Below are positions 36,258 through 46,925 of a DNA stretch of 64,000 bases, in pieces. The stretch is from Anthoceros angustus (Eukaryota; Streptophyta; Anthocerotopsida; Anthocerotales; Anthocerotaceae): positions 310,001-374,000 of the forward strand of contig VJWM01000116.1 of the NCBI GenBank assembly GCA_010909165.1. The letters run 5' to 3'. The notes beneath the pieces are model-generated. The model made no database searches, was not told where the DNA came from, and was given only the letters and a program-made list of their open reading frames with translations. Position 1 is the first letter of the stretch. The number at the start of each line of letters is the position of its first letter. The translations under genes and the position numbers were made by a program.

Positions 36258-36522
36258 TCATTGCGGACATTTCGAAGAATCCGTCCTCGCCAGACATATC
36301 TGATGATAGCAGGGAAGTAGTATTTTCTAAGACGGGCATGCTGGTAGTAATCAAAGGTGACCAGAGCCCCACCTCGTAATATACAGTTGTTGTACTTGTG
36401 TGTCAACAAGTTACTTGTGATTTCTAGGCAGGCCGACCACAGGGCGTCGGAGAATTGTGTATTGCAAATGCACTCTGCCTGTTAAGACAAGGGACATACA
36501 ACAGTAGTACAAGCACTCATCC
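36258..36522. other. Convergent 3' spacer between PPR and VPS11
   Basis: 265 bases hold both 3' UTRs. No repeat or other element is recognised. Confidence 0.4.
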
Positions 36523-39500
36523 CTAAGCCGCAGACCTAGAACCGTTCTCCTGCTTGTTGAAGATCCCCCGCCCGAAATAGTCAGCTATAACTGAAAAACC
36601 ATCATCAGAGTTGCGCACGAGCTGGAAGAACCGATCATGGTCGTTTGCATTCTGTTCCAGACTGCGCTTCATCTCCAAGACGGCACGGTGTTGAGGGGCA
36701 CACACAGGGCATTCTTTCTCGTTGTCACCCAAGCACCTCTGATGGAAAGAGTGGTTGCAAAGGAAGTGCACCGCTGGCAGATCCAAAAGTGAGGTGCAAG
36801 CAGTGCACTTACTCAGCGTGAAGACTTTGGGGTTCGTCCTCAGGTCTGTCAGCTCTTTTCTCATTACCTTTGTTTCCTCCTGAAGGCAAAAATGACCAGA
36901 TAAGTCACGAGCAACAGGGTACTCAGAAAACATGATCTGATAGCACTGCTTGACATGGATCACAAACAAGAAGCTTACCTCATACTTCTCAATGGCTGTT
37001 CTGTCTTCCTCTATGAGCCTTGTCTCCTGCTGTAGTTGTTTAGCAATGTAGTCTTTGACAACAGACAAGGTGAGATTCTGGTTCTTAGCAAGAGTCTGTA
37101 TAACAATCAAAGGTGGCAGAAGGCTGTCTCGCTCAATATAAGTCAGCACTTCCTTGACTTCCTTTGCACAGTTTTCTCCCTTCTCTCCAAAGTAAGCCAA
37201 AGCATCAGCCCAAAGGCTTGCATCTCCACCCTTACTAGAATCACCAAGATGTTTGCAGCAGGAAATCAAACCTTGGTAATCCCCATCTTTCATGTAGCAG
37301 GCCATCACCTCCTTGTAGAGCTTCATTCGCTCGTATAAGAACAGTAGCCCATCCCTAAAGTTGTGCATTTGACAAAGTACCACTGCTAGATCAACATCAT
37401 AATGGGGTTGCTGCTCATGGGGACCCCAACCACTTCTTAGTAACGCCAAGGCTTTATGTCGCCTTTCAACCACCTCTTCTGCAGTATCCTTGCTCTGTAC
37501 CACTAATCTACTGGGACTTTTGCTTTTAGAGCCAGTGGGTGTTAGCCCACTTTTCGCCGCTTTGCCTTTCCTCAACCCAACTGCAATTGGACTACTCTGT
37601 TGGGCATCCTGTTGCTTCGTCATCTGGAGGGAGAGCACAGGAGTGCTCAAATCTTCTGACAGATAGAGCTCCAAAAGGGTGTTGTGAATCTCAGTATGAG
37701 CTGCAGAGTCTTTGATTCTGTCGACATATTGTTCCAAGAACTTCATCAACCACCTTGGTTGGTCACCATACACATGCACAAAATCCACGGGAGAAGGCAG
37801 TACCCCCGTTCTACTGCCAGCTGCTCCTGCCGCACTCAACCCACTGCCACTACTTGTGCAAAGATTCAGCAATGCAGCAGTAGTCTCCTCTGGTCTGTGA
37901 CTCACAAGGATCTTCCCATACTGTTTCAAAGTAACAGCAGCTTCATACAGTGGGAGACTGGAGATGTAGCCTAAAGCTTCCTCGTAGTTACCAAGGTCCT
38001 CAAGCAAGATTTTCAGGTATCTCTCATGCTCCCCAGCTTTCTTTGCAACAAACAAAGCATGCTGATGATAACCTGCAGCCCTGCAAACCCTGATAGCAAC
38101 TTCAACATCAAAATGATGCTCTCCTTCCTTCCCCCCATCACCTTTAATAAACTTATCCAACTTTACCACGTCCTTCAGTTTTGTGTAACAATTGAGAAGA
38201 AGCGTGGTGTGATCTGCAGTAGCTAGACACTTCTCATGGAGATTTTCCAAATAATGGGTCAAATTGTGAATTCTCTGCGCATCCAAAAACTTCTGAATCA
38301 CGTAAGATGGTTCCAATTGTCCAATAGTTTGAATATACTGTGCCATGGCTTCATCATAGTCCTGCTTCCCATACAGATGGTCACCATACTTGCGCATGAC
38401 TTCTGCTGTTGCTGCGGCATCTGCTTGCTGACTTTGCACGAGATTGATAGCCACAGTGTAGAGATTTTTCTTGAACAGCATTTCCAATTTACTTCCCATG
38501 TCCTTTTCCCTGATGTAGAGATGCTTGTGATCTTTAGTCAGCACTGTTATACTGCCCCATTCACATAATACATGTGCAACCTCTCCTACTGAGGCACTGT
38601 ACGCAATTAGCTTGTTTTTCAGGTCATAAATGTTAAGACTGTTCTTCTCTGGTTTTCTTGAATCAGCCGTAACAGCCAGCAAGTAGCCACGAAACCAGGC
38701 GATGTATCGCTTCTCCCCTTCAAAAGCCCAGCATGGTCCTCGTCCGTCTACTTCATAGAAGTACACAGCCTCAGGCCGTCCCACCACAAGGTCCTGAACG
38801 AAGCAAACCATCCAGTTAAGCTGCATGGACACAGCACGCAACAGCCCTGCATCTTCTCAAGAACCTGGGACGAGAGGTGACAGGGAACTGACCTGGTCAT
38901 CACTCATAGTCACACACTGACTCTCAGCACCGATCCGATCCAATACATGCTTCACGGGAGAAGGCTTGTGCATGTCAAACATGTTCACCGAGGTTTGTGT
39001 GACCGCAAAGAGCTGCAGAGCTTGGCCATCAACACGGAATCCCAACCCCGTAACCGGGCAAACTGGCCCCGGCTCGACTTGAAGTCTAAGCCGAGAAACT
39101 CGCTCACGCGCAACATCTCCTCGTATGCCATAGATAGATCCTGTCTCCAGCCCTAGACAGATTAGCAAAACTGGTGGTGCTTCCTCAAACACTAAGAAAG
39201 ATGTGATCTGCAAAATCAGGATCCACAGACTGTCACAAGTGGTGCAAATCAAAGCGACAGTTTCACAAACAGGCAGATCAGAGACAGGACAGCCCGAAGC
39301 ACGCACACACCGCACGTACCTTGGCTTCGGGGAACTTGTTGGTGAAAACACGAAGTGATCGCACACAGGCTGGGCCGCTACTACTGGAACCCTCTGGGGA
39401 GATCTTGTCCAGATCCCACATTTTCAGACTTACGGCTGACACCTTCGGGGACGGTGTTTCATCTTCCCCTACAGAGATCAGCATGTTCCGTTGCTGCACA

Positions 39501-39810
39501 AACAGACATAATTCTCATTGACGAACTCCCTGCTATACCGCAAAACTACAAAACATGAATCCCACTCAAGTCAGAATGCCAGCGAGGTCACCTTGAGCTG
39601 CTGGATGAAGTGGACGCGGGCAGAATGCGCCTGGAAGCTGTAGCTGAGCTTCAGCCCCCGGTCCAGAACGTGAACCATGGCATCTTCCGCCCCAATTGCA
39701 ATCTGACCCCTCCCATTTGTGCTGCACACAAGATTTTCCTTCAGCTGCTCCGCCTCTCCCGCTCCGCTGGGCTTGTCCTCAAAAAACTGGAACTTCCGCC
39801 ACTGATACAT
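36523..39810 (-). CDS. VPS11: Vacuolar protein sorting 11 (HOPS/CORVET core subunit)
   Basis: The start at 39810 gives the typical MYQWRKFQFFEDK. N-terminal exons (about 38857-39810) encode the beta-propeller. A long exon to 36979 encodes the alpha-solenoid with clathrin-repeat-like helices (YGDHLYGKQDYDEAMAQYIQ, LNCYTKLKDVVKLDKFI). A 99-base intron (36880-36978, length 3n, no stop) precedes the last exon, which has the C-terminal RING-H2 (CTACTSLL, HFLCNHSFHQRCL, CPVC). VPS11 is the shared core of the HOPS and CORVET tethering complexes that drive endosome-vacuole fusion; the RING finger binds VPS18. The protein is full length by domain order. Confidence 0.94.
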
Positions 39811-40403
39811 GCTGCCAACCTGCCCTGCCACTCTAGATCTGTCCCCTCCTTTCACATTCCCTGAGGACTCTCCTAGGCTGCAGGTTGGATCGTAGGTTGG
39901 ATCGTGCAGAGGGCCATGCTCGGAGCTGCACACTTTCTAGTCTTAACATTTTGCCCTTGAATTCTAAGTTGATTTTCGGTGCAAATTCCATGGGTGACTA
40001 CTATTGTGCCAGACGCCCCAAGCTTGGCAAAGGAGTGCGAGACGCAACTCTTTTACGACCTTTTTTTAAGTTTTCAGTACTGGCTAGGGCCGGTACTTCA
40101 CGATAATTTGAAAGCTAACAAGCTAATAAAAAGCTAGCGAGGCCTTAGAATATGCTTGGTCTAAAGAGGTATCTTCCTGCATACTTCTAGGTCATGATAT
40201 CGTTTTTGGTTTCTTTGAGCTTCTATAGTAACATCTAAAAATATGGAGCGTTTTTAGTTTTGTATAATAAATAAAATAACTACTACATATCATTAGAGTT
40301 AATATGGCATACAACGGGTTTAAATTTTCAAGTCATACATATATTTGAAATATATATACTACATATATTAAAATGACTAAAGACAAAAATGACCAATAAG
40401 TTC

Positions 40404-40585
40404 CATTTCCAAGACTTTAAGTTTCATTGCCATGTACTAAGTTCGATTATCACGAATTTAAGTTTCATTACCGTGTACTAAGTTGCATTGCCAAGACTCT
40501 AAGTTATATTGCCACATAATACTAAGCTCTATTGCCAAGACTGCAAGTTTCACTCCCATATACTAAGTTTCATCGCTATGTATCT
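40404..40585. repeat. Degenerate short-period repeats
   Basis: Diverged copies of an approximately 22-32 base unit built on ctaagtt(t/g)cattgcca(t/a)g follow one another. The period is irregular, suggesting an old, decaying minisatellite. Confidence 0.65.
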
Positions 40586-40667
40586 TAGGAGGAAATGCTA
40601 AGAGAAAGGAAGAAGCATTGCAATGCGATGCATGGAACTGCTTCTTCCTTTCTCAAGGCATTTCCTA
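40586..40667. repeat. Imperfect inverted repeat (foldback)
   Basis: The left arm at about 40586-40617 (ttaggaggaaatgctaag then agaaaggaagaagca) pairs with the right arm at 40639-40667 (tgcttcttcctttctc then aaggcatttccta) across a loop of about 21 bases. About 26 of 30 positions pair. It may be a MITE remnant or a small-RNA-type hairpin. Confidence 0.6.
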
Positions 40668-41237
40668 GAGAATCTAAAATAATTGCGATGCATCGATCCA
40701 CTATCTTACAAAATACTTCTTCCTCTCTCTAGTAATTGATACAACTTATCATTTACGTGTGTTAGATATGTGTCTTTGACTTTCATGATATCTTTGTATG
40801 TTTTTTACAGCGAACTTGATTTAGAATATCTCCATAGGGCTTTGCAAGGACATTTTACCAAGCCGCTTTTTTTACAGCAGAGATTGGATAACATCCCATC
40901 AAGCAGCGATCCGACTCATGGATGCTTGAGCATGGAGTTCCAATGGACCCACGTCTAGATGACGTTTGTCTCTTTTAGTGTGTGACGCCGGTTAGTTCAT
41001 CCTCTCTACATGATCCTTAAAAAAAACACTCGTAAAAGGATCATAGTCTGCCATAAAAAGATTTAACGGCTCCACCGGAAATCTTGCACCTATTTAGGAA
41101 GATGGCCTTGTCCAGAACCGCCAACTGCAGAAATTCAAACAATATTGAAGCGAAGACTTGATCATAGTTTGTAAAGATTTTATGAAGTACACGCCTCATG
41201 AACTACGCGATGAACACGTAAACCGCGAATCGTAATA

Positions 41238-41450
41238 GAAGAAGAAGAAGAATTTTATTTAAGTCCACTAAGGACGGATTTCCGTCATGGGACTTGGTAC
41301 TTAACAACTTGTACCATGGTGTGCCTAAGCTACTTGCACCAAGGGCATCCGCTCCCTTTAGGCACCCCATCTAAGTACCGATCCAAGCTCAGGATGCTTA
41401 ATCACGGCGTTCTTATACATGTGTGTCCATTTGGCCTAGGCCATTTGGAA
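41238..41450 (-). mobile_element. 3' end of a non-LTR (LINE-like) retroelement
   Basis: This segment is the reverse complement of 56885-57096, with about 90% identity by eye. Read on the minus strand, it ends with gtggacttaaataaaattct followed by a (ttc)n tail, the usual layout of a LINE or SINE 3' end. Most of the element is missing upstream, as in 5'-truncated insertions. It lies about 130 bases downstream of the PPCS stop codon. Confidence 0.65.
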
Positions 41451-41579
41451 ATAATAGGTGCAAGCGACAGACGAGCCCGCTCACATCTTCAAGGTCATCG
41501 AAATGCACGGCTAAAAATTGTTGTCTCCCTTGATGCCGGTGCAGGAGTTTGTGCGGGTCTCAACAGAGAACTCACTTAG

Positions 41580-43290
41580 CTACTGATCATACTGTGAATG
41601 CAGCTCGATGATAAAAGCTACCAGCGGTTCTTCTACATCCAGGAACTTGTCCTTCATGAGCGTCGTTTTCCCACTATCCGTGACCACGATCACCTTCTGC
41701 TTCCGAGTCCGCAGCTCATTGGCTACCACAGCGTGCATGCCGTACTTCAGTCGGGCAGCTTCAGCCTTCTTGACCAAGATCTCCAAATCAGTCTCCAACT
41801 GCAACCAACGGGTTTCACCACTGCCGTCACTACAGCCAAAAGCTAACCCCCGCAGGACAGTAGGTGAGGGGGAACCTTGAAAGAGACACAGACTGCCTTT
41901 GGCGCCCATTTTTGCCTCAACAGTGTTAGCATCTTGGGAACAGGTGCTAGCTGCAGATCCAAAGGACCCGTGCCTGATTGAATCTTGTGCTCCTCCTGAG
42001 GATAGACAAACAAATACATTTGTATGAATCTGTTTGGGACAGCACTTAAAACGAGTGAAGAGTGAGGCATATCATACCATGCTTTCCCAAGGCACGTAAA
42101 AGTCAGAAACCGCTGCAGCTAAGTAGAACAAGGCTCGAGAGTCCAGCTGACTCAGGGCCGATGCAACCGTTTGAAGAATCTGCACAAAAAACTTGAATCA
42201 TCTGAATTGCTTGAGAGCAGACCAGGCACCAGACTCAGCTGTGCAACGATGGCCGCGGGAAAAGAGCTCCCGGAGGTGAGGGTGGCGTGGTGGGGAGGAA
42301 GGTAGTACTTGAAGATACTCGAAGAGTGTGCTGTATTGCAGGATGAGCAGATTCCCATTGTTGGTAGCCTACAAACAAACAGCCCCACAGCTGAAACCAT
42401 CTTTCGAAAGCTTTCAACTTACCAACAGTGGCAAATTGTATGCAAGAGCAGAAAGTAAACCTGTGGTGATGAATCTAAGGGAGTACCAAATGATGCTCCC
42501 TAACGGCTTGCTGAACGATATCGGCATACAGGGGAGACGCTGGAAAAGACAGCCAGCCCTGGATTTAGTACAACGGCTAGCTCATAGGGACTAACCAATA
42601 GAGAAGAAAGCAGAGACAATGAGGCAGAGACCGACGTTGGATGGGTTGATCCTTGGATGCTTCGAAGCACTCGAGAAGTGGATTCTCTGGAAGAAATCGG
42701 CAGAATGGATGTGCCGATCCTCTGCTCAACGAAGCCATGGACGAATTGACAGACAGACTTGCAATATGTCTAAAACTCAGCCTGCAAACCGAAATGGGAA
42801 CCATCCCTTCACTGACCTGCGCTGAATGAAAACAACAGCATATCCTGCCTTCAAAAAGTACCTGCAGGCTCCAAGAAGAAGCAGTTTGAGCGTTAGAAAC
42901 GACAGGATGCTGCCCAGACGATCTCAATTTCCACCAGGTGACTGTCCTCACTCGGTAGAAGCAGCTCCACGGTGTCCGGAGCTGAAATTGTCGATGAACC
43001 GAACGCATCGCCGCTCCAGGGGCACGGTTGTGCCTCCTGAGGTCACACAAACAACTCTCCTCTGCGACACAGCCATCTCACCTGCAAGCTCCAACAGATG
43101 ACAATGTCAGACTGCCCAAATCACAAACCAATTGTGCAAAGGCCATGGAGGCTGCCATGCCTGGTTCCCCACGATTCCGTACAACAAAACTGTGGACCAG
43201 ATCTGCAATTCTCTGTCCATCTTGCAGCGGCGGCGCGGAAGAGAAAAACGCATCAGCCTCTGCTGCGATCGTACAAGTGTCGAGCGCCAT
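41580..43290 (-). CDS. PPCS: Phosphopantothenate-cysteine ligase (PPCS/CoaB)
   Basis: A multi-exon gene. Exon 1 (ATG at 43290) encodes EAEAFFxxAPPL-like [22 protein letters not shown]. Later exons include a [11 protein letters not shown]-type nucleotide-binding segment read from 43050 down, and [20 protein letters not shown] then [16 protein letters not shown]. The last exon gives [29 protein letters not shown] and VIVVTDSGK, ending HSQYDQ. The enzyme condenses 4'-phosphopantothenate with cysteine using a nucleotide triphosphate, the second of the last four steps in coenzyme A synthesis; plant and animal forms are stand-alone, as here. Exon borders between 42080 and 42950 are approximate. Confidence 0.88.
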
Positions 43291-43671
43291 GGCAAGCGGA
43301 GCGTGCCGCTTCTCTGGCCAGGTAATCCTCCGTCTCTATGCGAGGTTAAGACTAAAACACGAGGTTGGAGATAACAGAACCGCCTCATGTCACGCCTTCT
43401 GGGCCTCTCATTTCGTGTGATGAACGAAGAGCACTGCGCAGAATAAAGCAATCGAGGATCGGAGGGGCACGAGCGTAGGCATGAGCGCACGAGAGACAGG
43501 AGATGAAAGAAAAACGGTTATAAAATTCAGCAGAAAAGGAAAACATATATACACGAGTTCTTAGTCCATTTTTTACTGTTCATAAAACTATAAAGTCCTA
43601 TTTACTATTTCTTCACAGAAGTGATGGTCCTGTGACGGATTCTTCCTCTTTAGAGAAGCGCAACTCGCAAA
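43291..43671. other. Divergent promoter, PPCS / PPD4
   Basis: 381 bases between the divergent PPCS and PPD4 starts, with an AT-rich stretch at about 43500-43610. The tataaa-like phrase at 43517 (gttataaaattc) lies about 155 bases upstream of the PPD4 ATG and could be a TATA element. Confidence 0.4.
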
Positions 43672-44640
43672 ATGGCTGCAGCCGCTTTGCAGACAAGCAG
43701 CGGACTGATTCTGTGCCGCAGCAGGGAGCTCTTTCAGGATCCGACATCTTGCGGTGGGAGGAAAGTTTTTGATCACAGCAGCAACAGAGTTTTTCTGAGG
43801 GACAGGACGCCTAGGCCACAGGAATGGGAGAATTGCGTCCTGGCCAGCTCGAGGTGCGCGGGTCCGAAGAGTCTTGCTTTCAGGGCAGAGGATTCCTGGC
43901 AGCCGGCTGCATCAGCACCTCGAAATGGACAGGTTCTGTGTGGTGAAGGATTGGTGGGTGGGGATGGAAGTTCGAGGATATCCCGAAGGGAAGCGGGAAT
44001 TAAGCTGGGGGCAGCTGCTCTGGCCTCGCTGGTAGTCTTACCAGGGACAGATGCTGCCATTGCTGTGCAGCAGACTCTGCTTGCAGGGCGCGTCCCGGGA
44101 CTATCCGATCCGGACAGTGACGGAAGGAGAACATATCGCAGACCTGATGCCAAATCCGGTGGCCACGGCGTTGGCTGGAGTCCCATCATTCCCTACTCCT
44201 TCAAGGTTCCTGGTGACGGATGGCAAGAGGTTCCCGTTTCCATCGCTGATTTAGGAGGCACCGAAATCGATTTGAGGTTTGCTAACGCCCAGGAAGGGAA
44301 TCTGTCTGTGATTGTGGCTCCGGTTCTCCGATTTTCGGACAGCCTTGGAGACAACGCAACTATTGAAAAGGTTGGCACTCCTGAGATGGTGATCAATGCG
44401 TTTGGACCAGAGGTGATTGGGAAGAATGTGGAGGGGCTTGTGAAGGACATACATGTGAAAGAGTATGGGGGAAGGAAGTACTACCAGTATGAGCTGGAAA
44501 ACCCTCATGTGCTGATAAATGCCACGGCAGCTGGAAACCGGTTGTATTTGCTGAGTCTCTCAGCCAACGGCCGGCAGTGGAAGAAGTTCGCTCCAACCTT
44601 GAAGCAGATCCTCGACTCCTTCAGGGTGGAGTCCGCGTGA
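43672..44640 (+). CDS. PPD4: PsbP domain-containing protein 4, thylakoid lumen
   Basis: An intronless 322-residue precursor. A Ser/Arg-rich chloroplast transit region covers about residues 1-95. A lumenal signal with a twin-arginine pair (RR at 105-106) and a hydrophobic core (AGIKLGAAALASLVVLPG) ends at an Ala-rich cleavage site near 130, implying Tat-pathway import. The PsbP fold follows: GVGWSPIIPYSFKVPGDGWQEV, DLGGTEIDLRFA, SVIVAPVLRF, INAFGPEVIG, KYYQYELE and LYLLSLSANG. The sequence closely follows PPD4 of Arabidopsis. PPD proteins are PsbP relatives; most are lumenal, and PPD4 has no firmly assigned role in photosystem II. Confidence 0.92.
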   Translation: MAAAALQTSSGLILCRSRELFQDPTSCGGRKVFDHSSNRVFLRDRTPRPQEWENCVLASSRCAGPKSLAFRAEDSWQPAASAPRNGQVLCGEGLVGGDGSSRISRREAGIKLGAAALASLVVLPGTDAAIAVQQTLLAGRVPGLSDPDSDGRRTYRRPDAKSGGHGVGWSPIIPYSFKVPGDGWQEVPVSIADLGGTEIDLRFANAQEGNLSVIVAPVLRFSDSLGDNATIEKVGTPEMVINAFGPEVIGKNVEGLVKDIHVKEYGGRKYYQYELENPHVLINATAAGNRLYLLSLSANGRQWKKFAPTLKQILDSFRVESA

Positions 44641-45157
44641 CTGTCAGAAAGCCCAGCAGATATCAGACGAGCTCGGAAGATTTTGCTGATTGGTGCAACG
44701 ATGGAGCTTCTGGTTCTGTTTCGTTTTGTGAGTGTCTGTGTAACTGGAAGGCTTTAATACCTATCCATCTAGCTAGAGATGTTCTCCGCTTTCCCAGCGT
44801 CCTACAGTATTCGTGATGCGAAGCTGAATGTGCTATATGTACAATAGATGTATCTCTGAACATGCGCTGCCGTCTCATCACTGCAGTTACGCAAACTGTG
44901 TTTCTCCATGGATATGAAATCTGGTGCTCGAGTCCAGAAGCAGAATATTTTTGATGCCCAACACTGGTGCTCAAACATGGAATCATTCTCTTTCTCTCTA
45001 AGAGGAGACACTGAAGGTGTGAAGGAACTGCCCTCCTTCACAAAGAAGTTACCAAGTTTAAACACCACCAACAGAGTTCTGTGTGGTTCTCCTTTTTTCC
45101 TGCTGCTGCTGCTGCCTTGGAAGCCTTGGCTATTACAGATGTAGTAGGGCCAGTTGG
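44641..45157. other. Intergenic spacer
   Basis: About 515 bases between two plus-strand plastid-protein genes. The frame of the next gene is open upstream to 45083, without an ATG. A CT- and GCTG-rich patch near 45090-45120 is the only local bias. Confidence 0.4.
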
Positions 45158-46465
45158 ATGTCAGCAATGGGACTGGGTTCTCTGCCGCTGCTCCTGCCTT
45201 CTCCCGGTATTGCGCATGCGCATAGGCATCACAGTCGTCCAGCTTTCTGCTCCTCCTGGCAATCTGTGCTGCAGTGTCGTGCGTCCTCCTCCTCCGCAGC
45301 ATCCAGCTCTTCAGGCAGCGGGGATGGAGGCAGCAAGCAGTCTTGCTGGGACGCCAGGGACTCTGAAGGCAACGACTATCTGTACCGCCTGGGCAAGGAG
45401 GCGGACAACCTCAACATCACAGTGGGGGCCAGGTCTGGCGTGATAGATGACCTGTTTGTGGGCGATTTCCTGGGGAAGGACTCCGACATTGTGTTCACAT
45501 ACCGGCAGCAGGTGACAAGGGCGTTCGGGCATCTGCAGGGAGATTACTATATCGCGCCCGCGTTTCTGGACCGGGTCACCACCCACATTGCCAAGAATTA
45601 TCTGGCCTCCAAAATCGATGCCAAGGTGCCGCTCATTCTGGGCGTGTGGGGCGGGAAGGGCCAGGGCAAGACGTTCCAGACGGAGCTCATCTTCAAGGCC
45701 CTGGGCCTGGAGCCGGTGATTCTGTCGGCAGGGGAGCTGGAGTCGGAGTGGGCGGGCCAGCCCGGGAAGCTCATCCGGGAGCGCTACCGGGCTGCTTCTC
45801 AGGTGATCCACAACAAGGGCAAGCTGAGTTGCTTGATGATCAACGACCTGGATGCGGGTATCGGCCACTTTGAGAACACGCAAGTGACTGTCAACAACCA
45901 GATGGTTGTGGGGACGTTGATGAATTTGTGTGACGATCCCACCAGAGTGAGTGTTGGGCAGGAATGGAGGGCAGCGGATATCGTCAACAGGGTTCCGATC
46001 ATCGTCACAGGGAACGATTTCTCCACAATCTGGGCGCCCTTAATCAGGGACGGCAGGATGGATAAGTTCTACTGGCAGCCCACCAGGGACGACATCGTCA
46101 ACATCGTGTTCCAGATGTACAGCAAGGATGGGCTCACGGTGCAGGATATTGAGGGCATTGTGGATACTTTCCCCAACCAGCCGCTGGATTTCTACGGAGC
46201 CCTCCGCTCCAGAACTTACGATCAGCATATCCTGGACTGGGTGAACAGTGCAGCTGGAGGGGCAGAGAAGATGGGATCCATCCTGGTTAACAGAAAGAGG
46301 GACCAACCCCTTCCACCCTTCATCGCACCCAAGCAGACTGTCGAAGATTTGATTGAGGCGGGAAGGGCACTGGTGGCCGAGCAAGAGTTGGTTATGAGCA
46401 TGAGGTTGTCGGATGAGTACATGAAGAAGCAAACTGGCCCTGGAATAGGAATCCTGGCTTCGTAG
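45158..46465 (+). CDS. Rubisco-activase-like AAA+ ATPase (At1g73110 type), plastid
   Basis: An intronless AAA+ protein of 435 residues. The N-terminus to about residue 75 is a Ser/Arg-rich chloroplast transit peptide. RLGKEADNLNITVGARSGVIDDL precedes the AAA core. Walker A GGKGQGKT lies near base 45650, Walker B CLMINDLD near 45830, the sensor 1 region IVTGNDFSTIWAP with RDGRMDKFYW follows, and then FPNQPLDFYGALRSR. It matches the activase-like At1g73110 family rather than true RCA: true RCA has different N- and C-terminal ends. Whether it remodels Rubisco is unproven. ATG 45158 is the first in-frame Met; the open frame starts at a GTG further upstream. Confidence 0.9.
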   Translation: MSAMGLGSLPLLLPSPGIAHAHRHHSRPAFCSSWQSVLQCRASSSSAASSSSGSGDGGSKQSCWDARDSEGNDYLYRLGKEADNLNITVGARSGVIDDLFVGDFLGKDSDIVFTYRQQVTRAFGHLQGDYYIAPAFLDRVTTHIAKNYLASKIDAKVPLILGVWGGKGQGKTFQTELIFKALGLEPVILSAGELESEWAGQPGKLIRERYRAASQVIHNKGKLSCLMINDLDAGIGHFENTQVTVNNQMVVGTLMNLCDDPTRVSVGQEWRAADIVNRVPIIVTGNDFSTIWAPLIRDGRMDKFYWQPTRDDIVNIVFQMYSKDGLTVQDIEGIVDTFPNQPLDFYGALRSRTYDQHILDWVNSAAGGAEKMGSILVNRKRDQPLPPFIAPKQTVEDLIEAGRALVAEQELVMSMRLSDEYMKKQTGPGIGILAS

Positions 46466-46925
46466 TACATACGGCAAGGCTCTTCATGCGCTGTAAACTT
46501 AGTGACAGCACATTCCGTAGGCGCTTCTACTGCTGTCTCCGAGACGCCACGCCGGAGTCATGAAATGCTTACGAGTCACATCTCAATGTTTCACAGCACC
46601 TGCCTTGAAGCTTCATGGAGTCTGCCAGCAACACAGTTCCGGAATCCAGACCACTGACTTGAGGTACGTGACTTCAGCAACATGTCTTGCATGTCGGGAT
46701 TCGAAGACAAGGATGGTTCACGCTTGTATAGCTGCAATTGCAGGCATCAAAATGTACACTGAAAGAGTTTCTCTCCATTCTGCAGGCATGCTATCCAGTA
46801 TCCCGCATCACACGTTCTGAACACCTAGTGATATAAGTACATGAAGTAGTAGAACATTTGGTACAATTGAACGCTAATCTTCCCAACAGGGCCATATCCA
46901 GCTCCCAGAGTCCGAGCAAGCCCCA
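46466..46925. other. Convergent 3' spacer
   Basis: 460 bases between the RCA-like gene and the FKBP19 stop. No repeat or gene is recognised. Confidence 0.4.

Larger units (their letters stand above)
39811..41237. other. AT-rich intergenic region
   Basis: The VPS11 promoter lies at the left. The remainder is AT-rich DNA with degenerate repeats at about 40404-40585 (phrases around aagtttcattgccatgtactaag) and a foldback at 40586-40667. No gene is supported. Confidence 0.5.

Noticed and set aside
45158-46465. Calling this gene true Rubisco activase (RCA)
   Set aside because: Its N- and C-terminal regions and core match the activase-like At1g73110 type; the redox-regulated C-terminal extension of RCA-alpha is absent.
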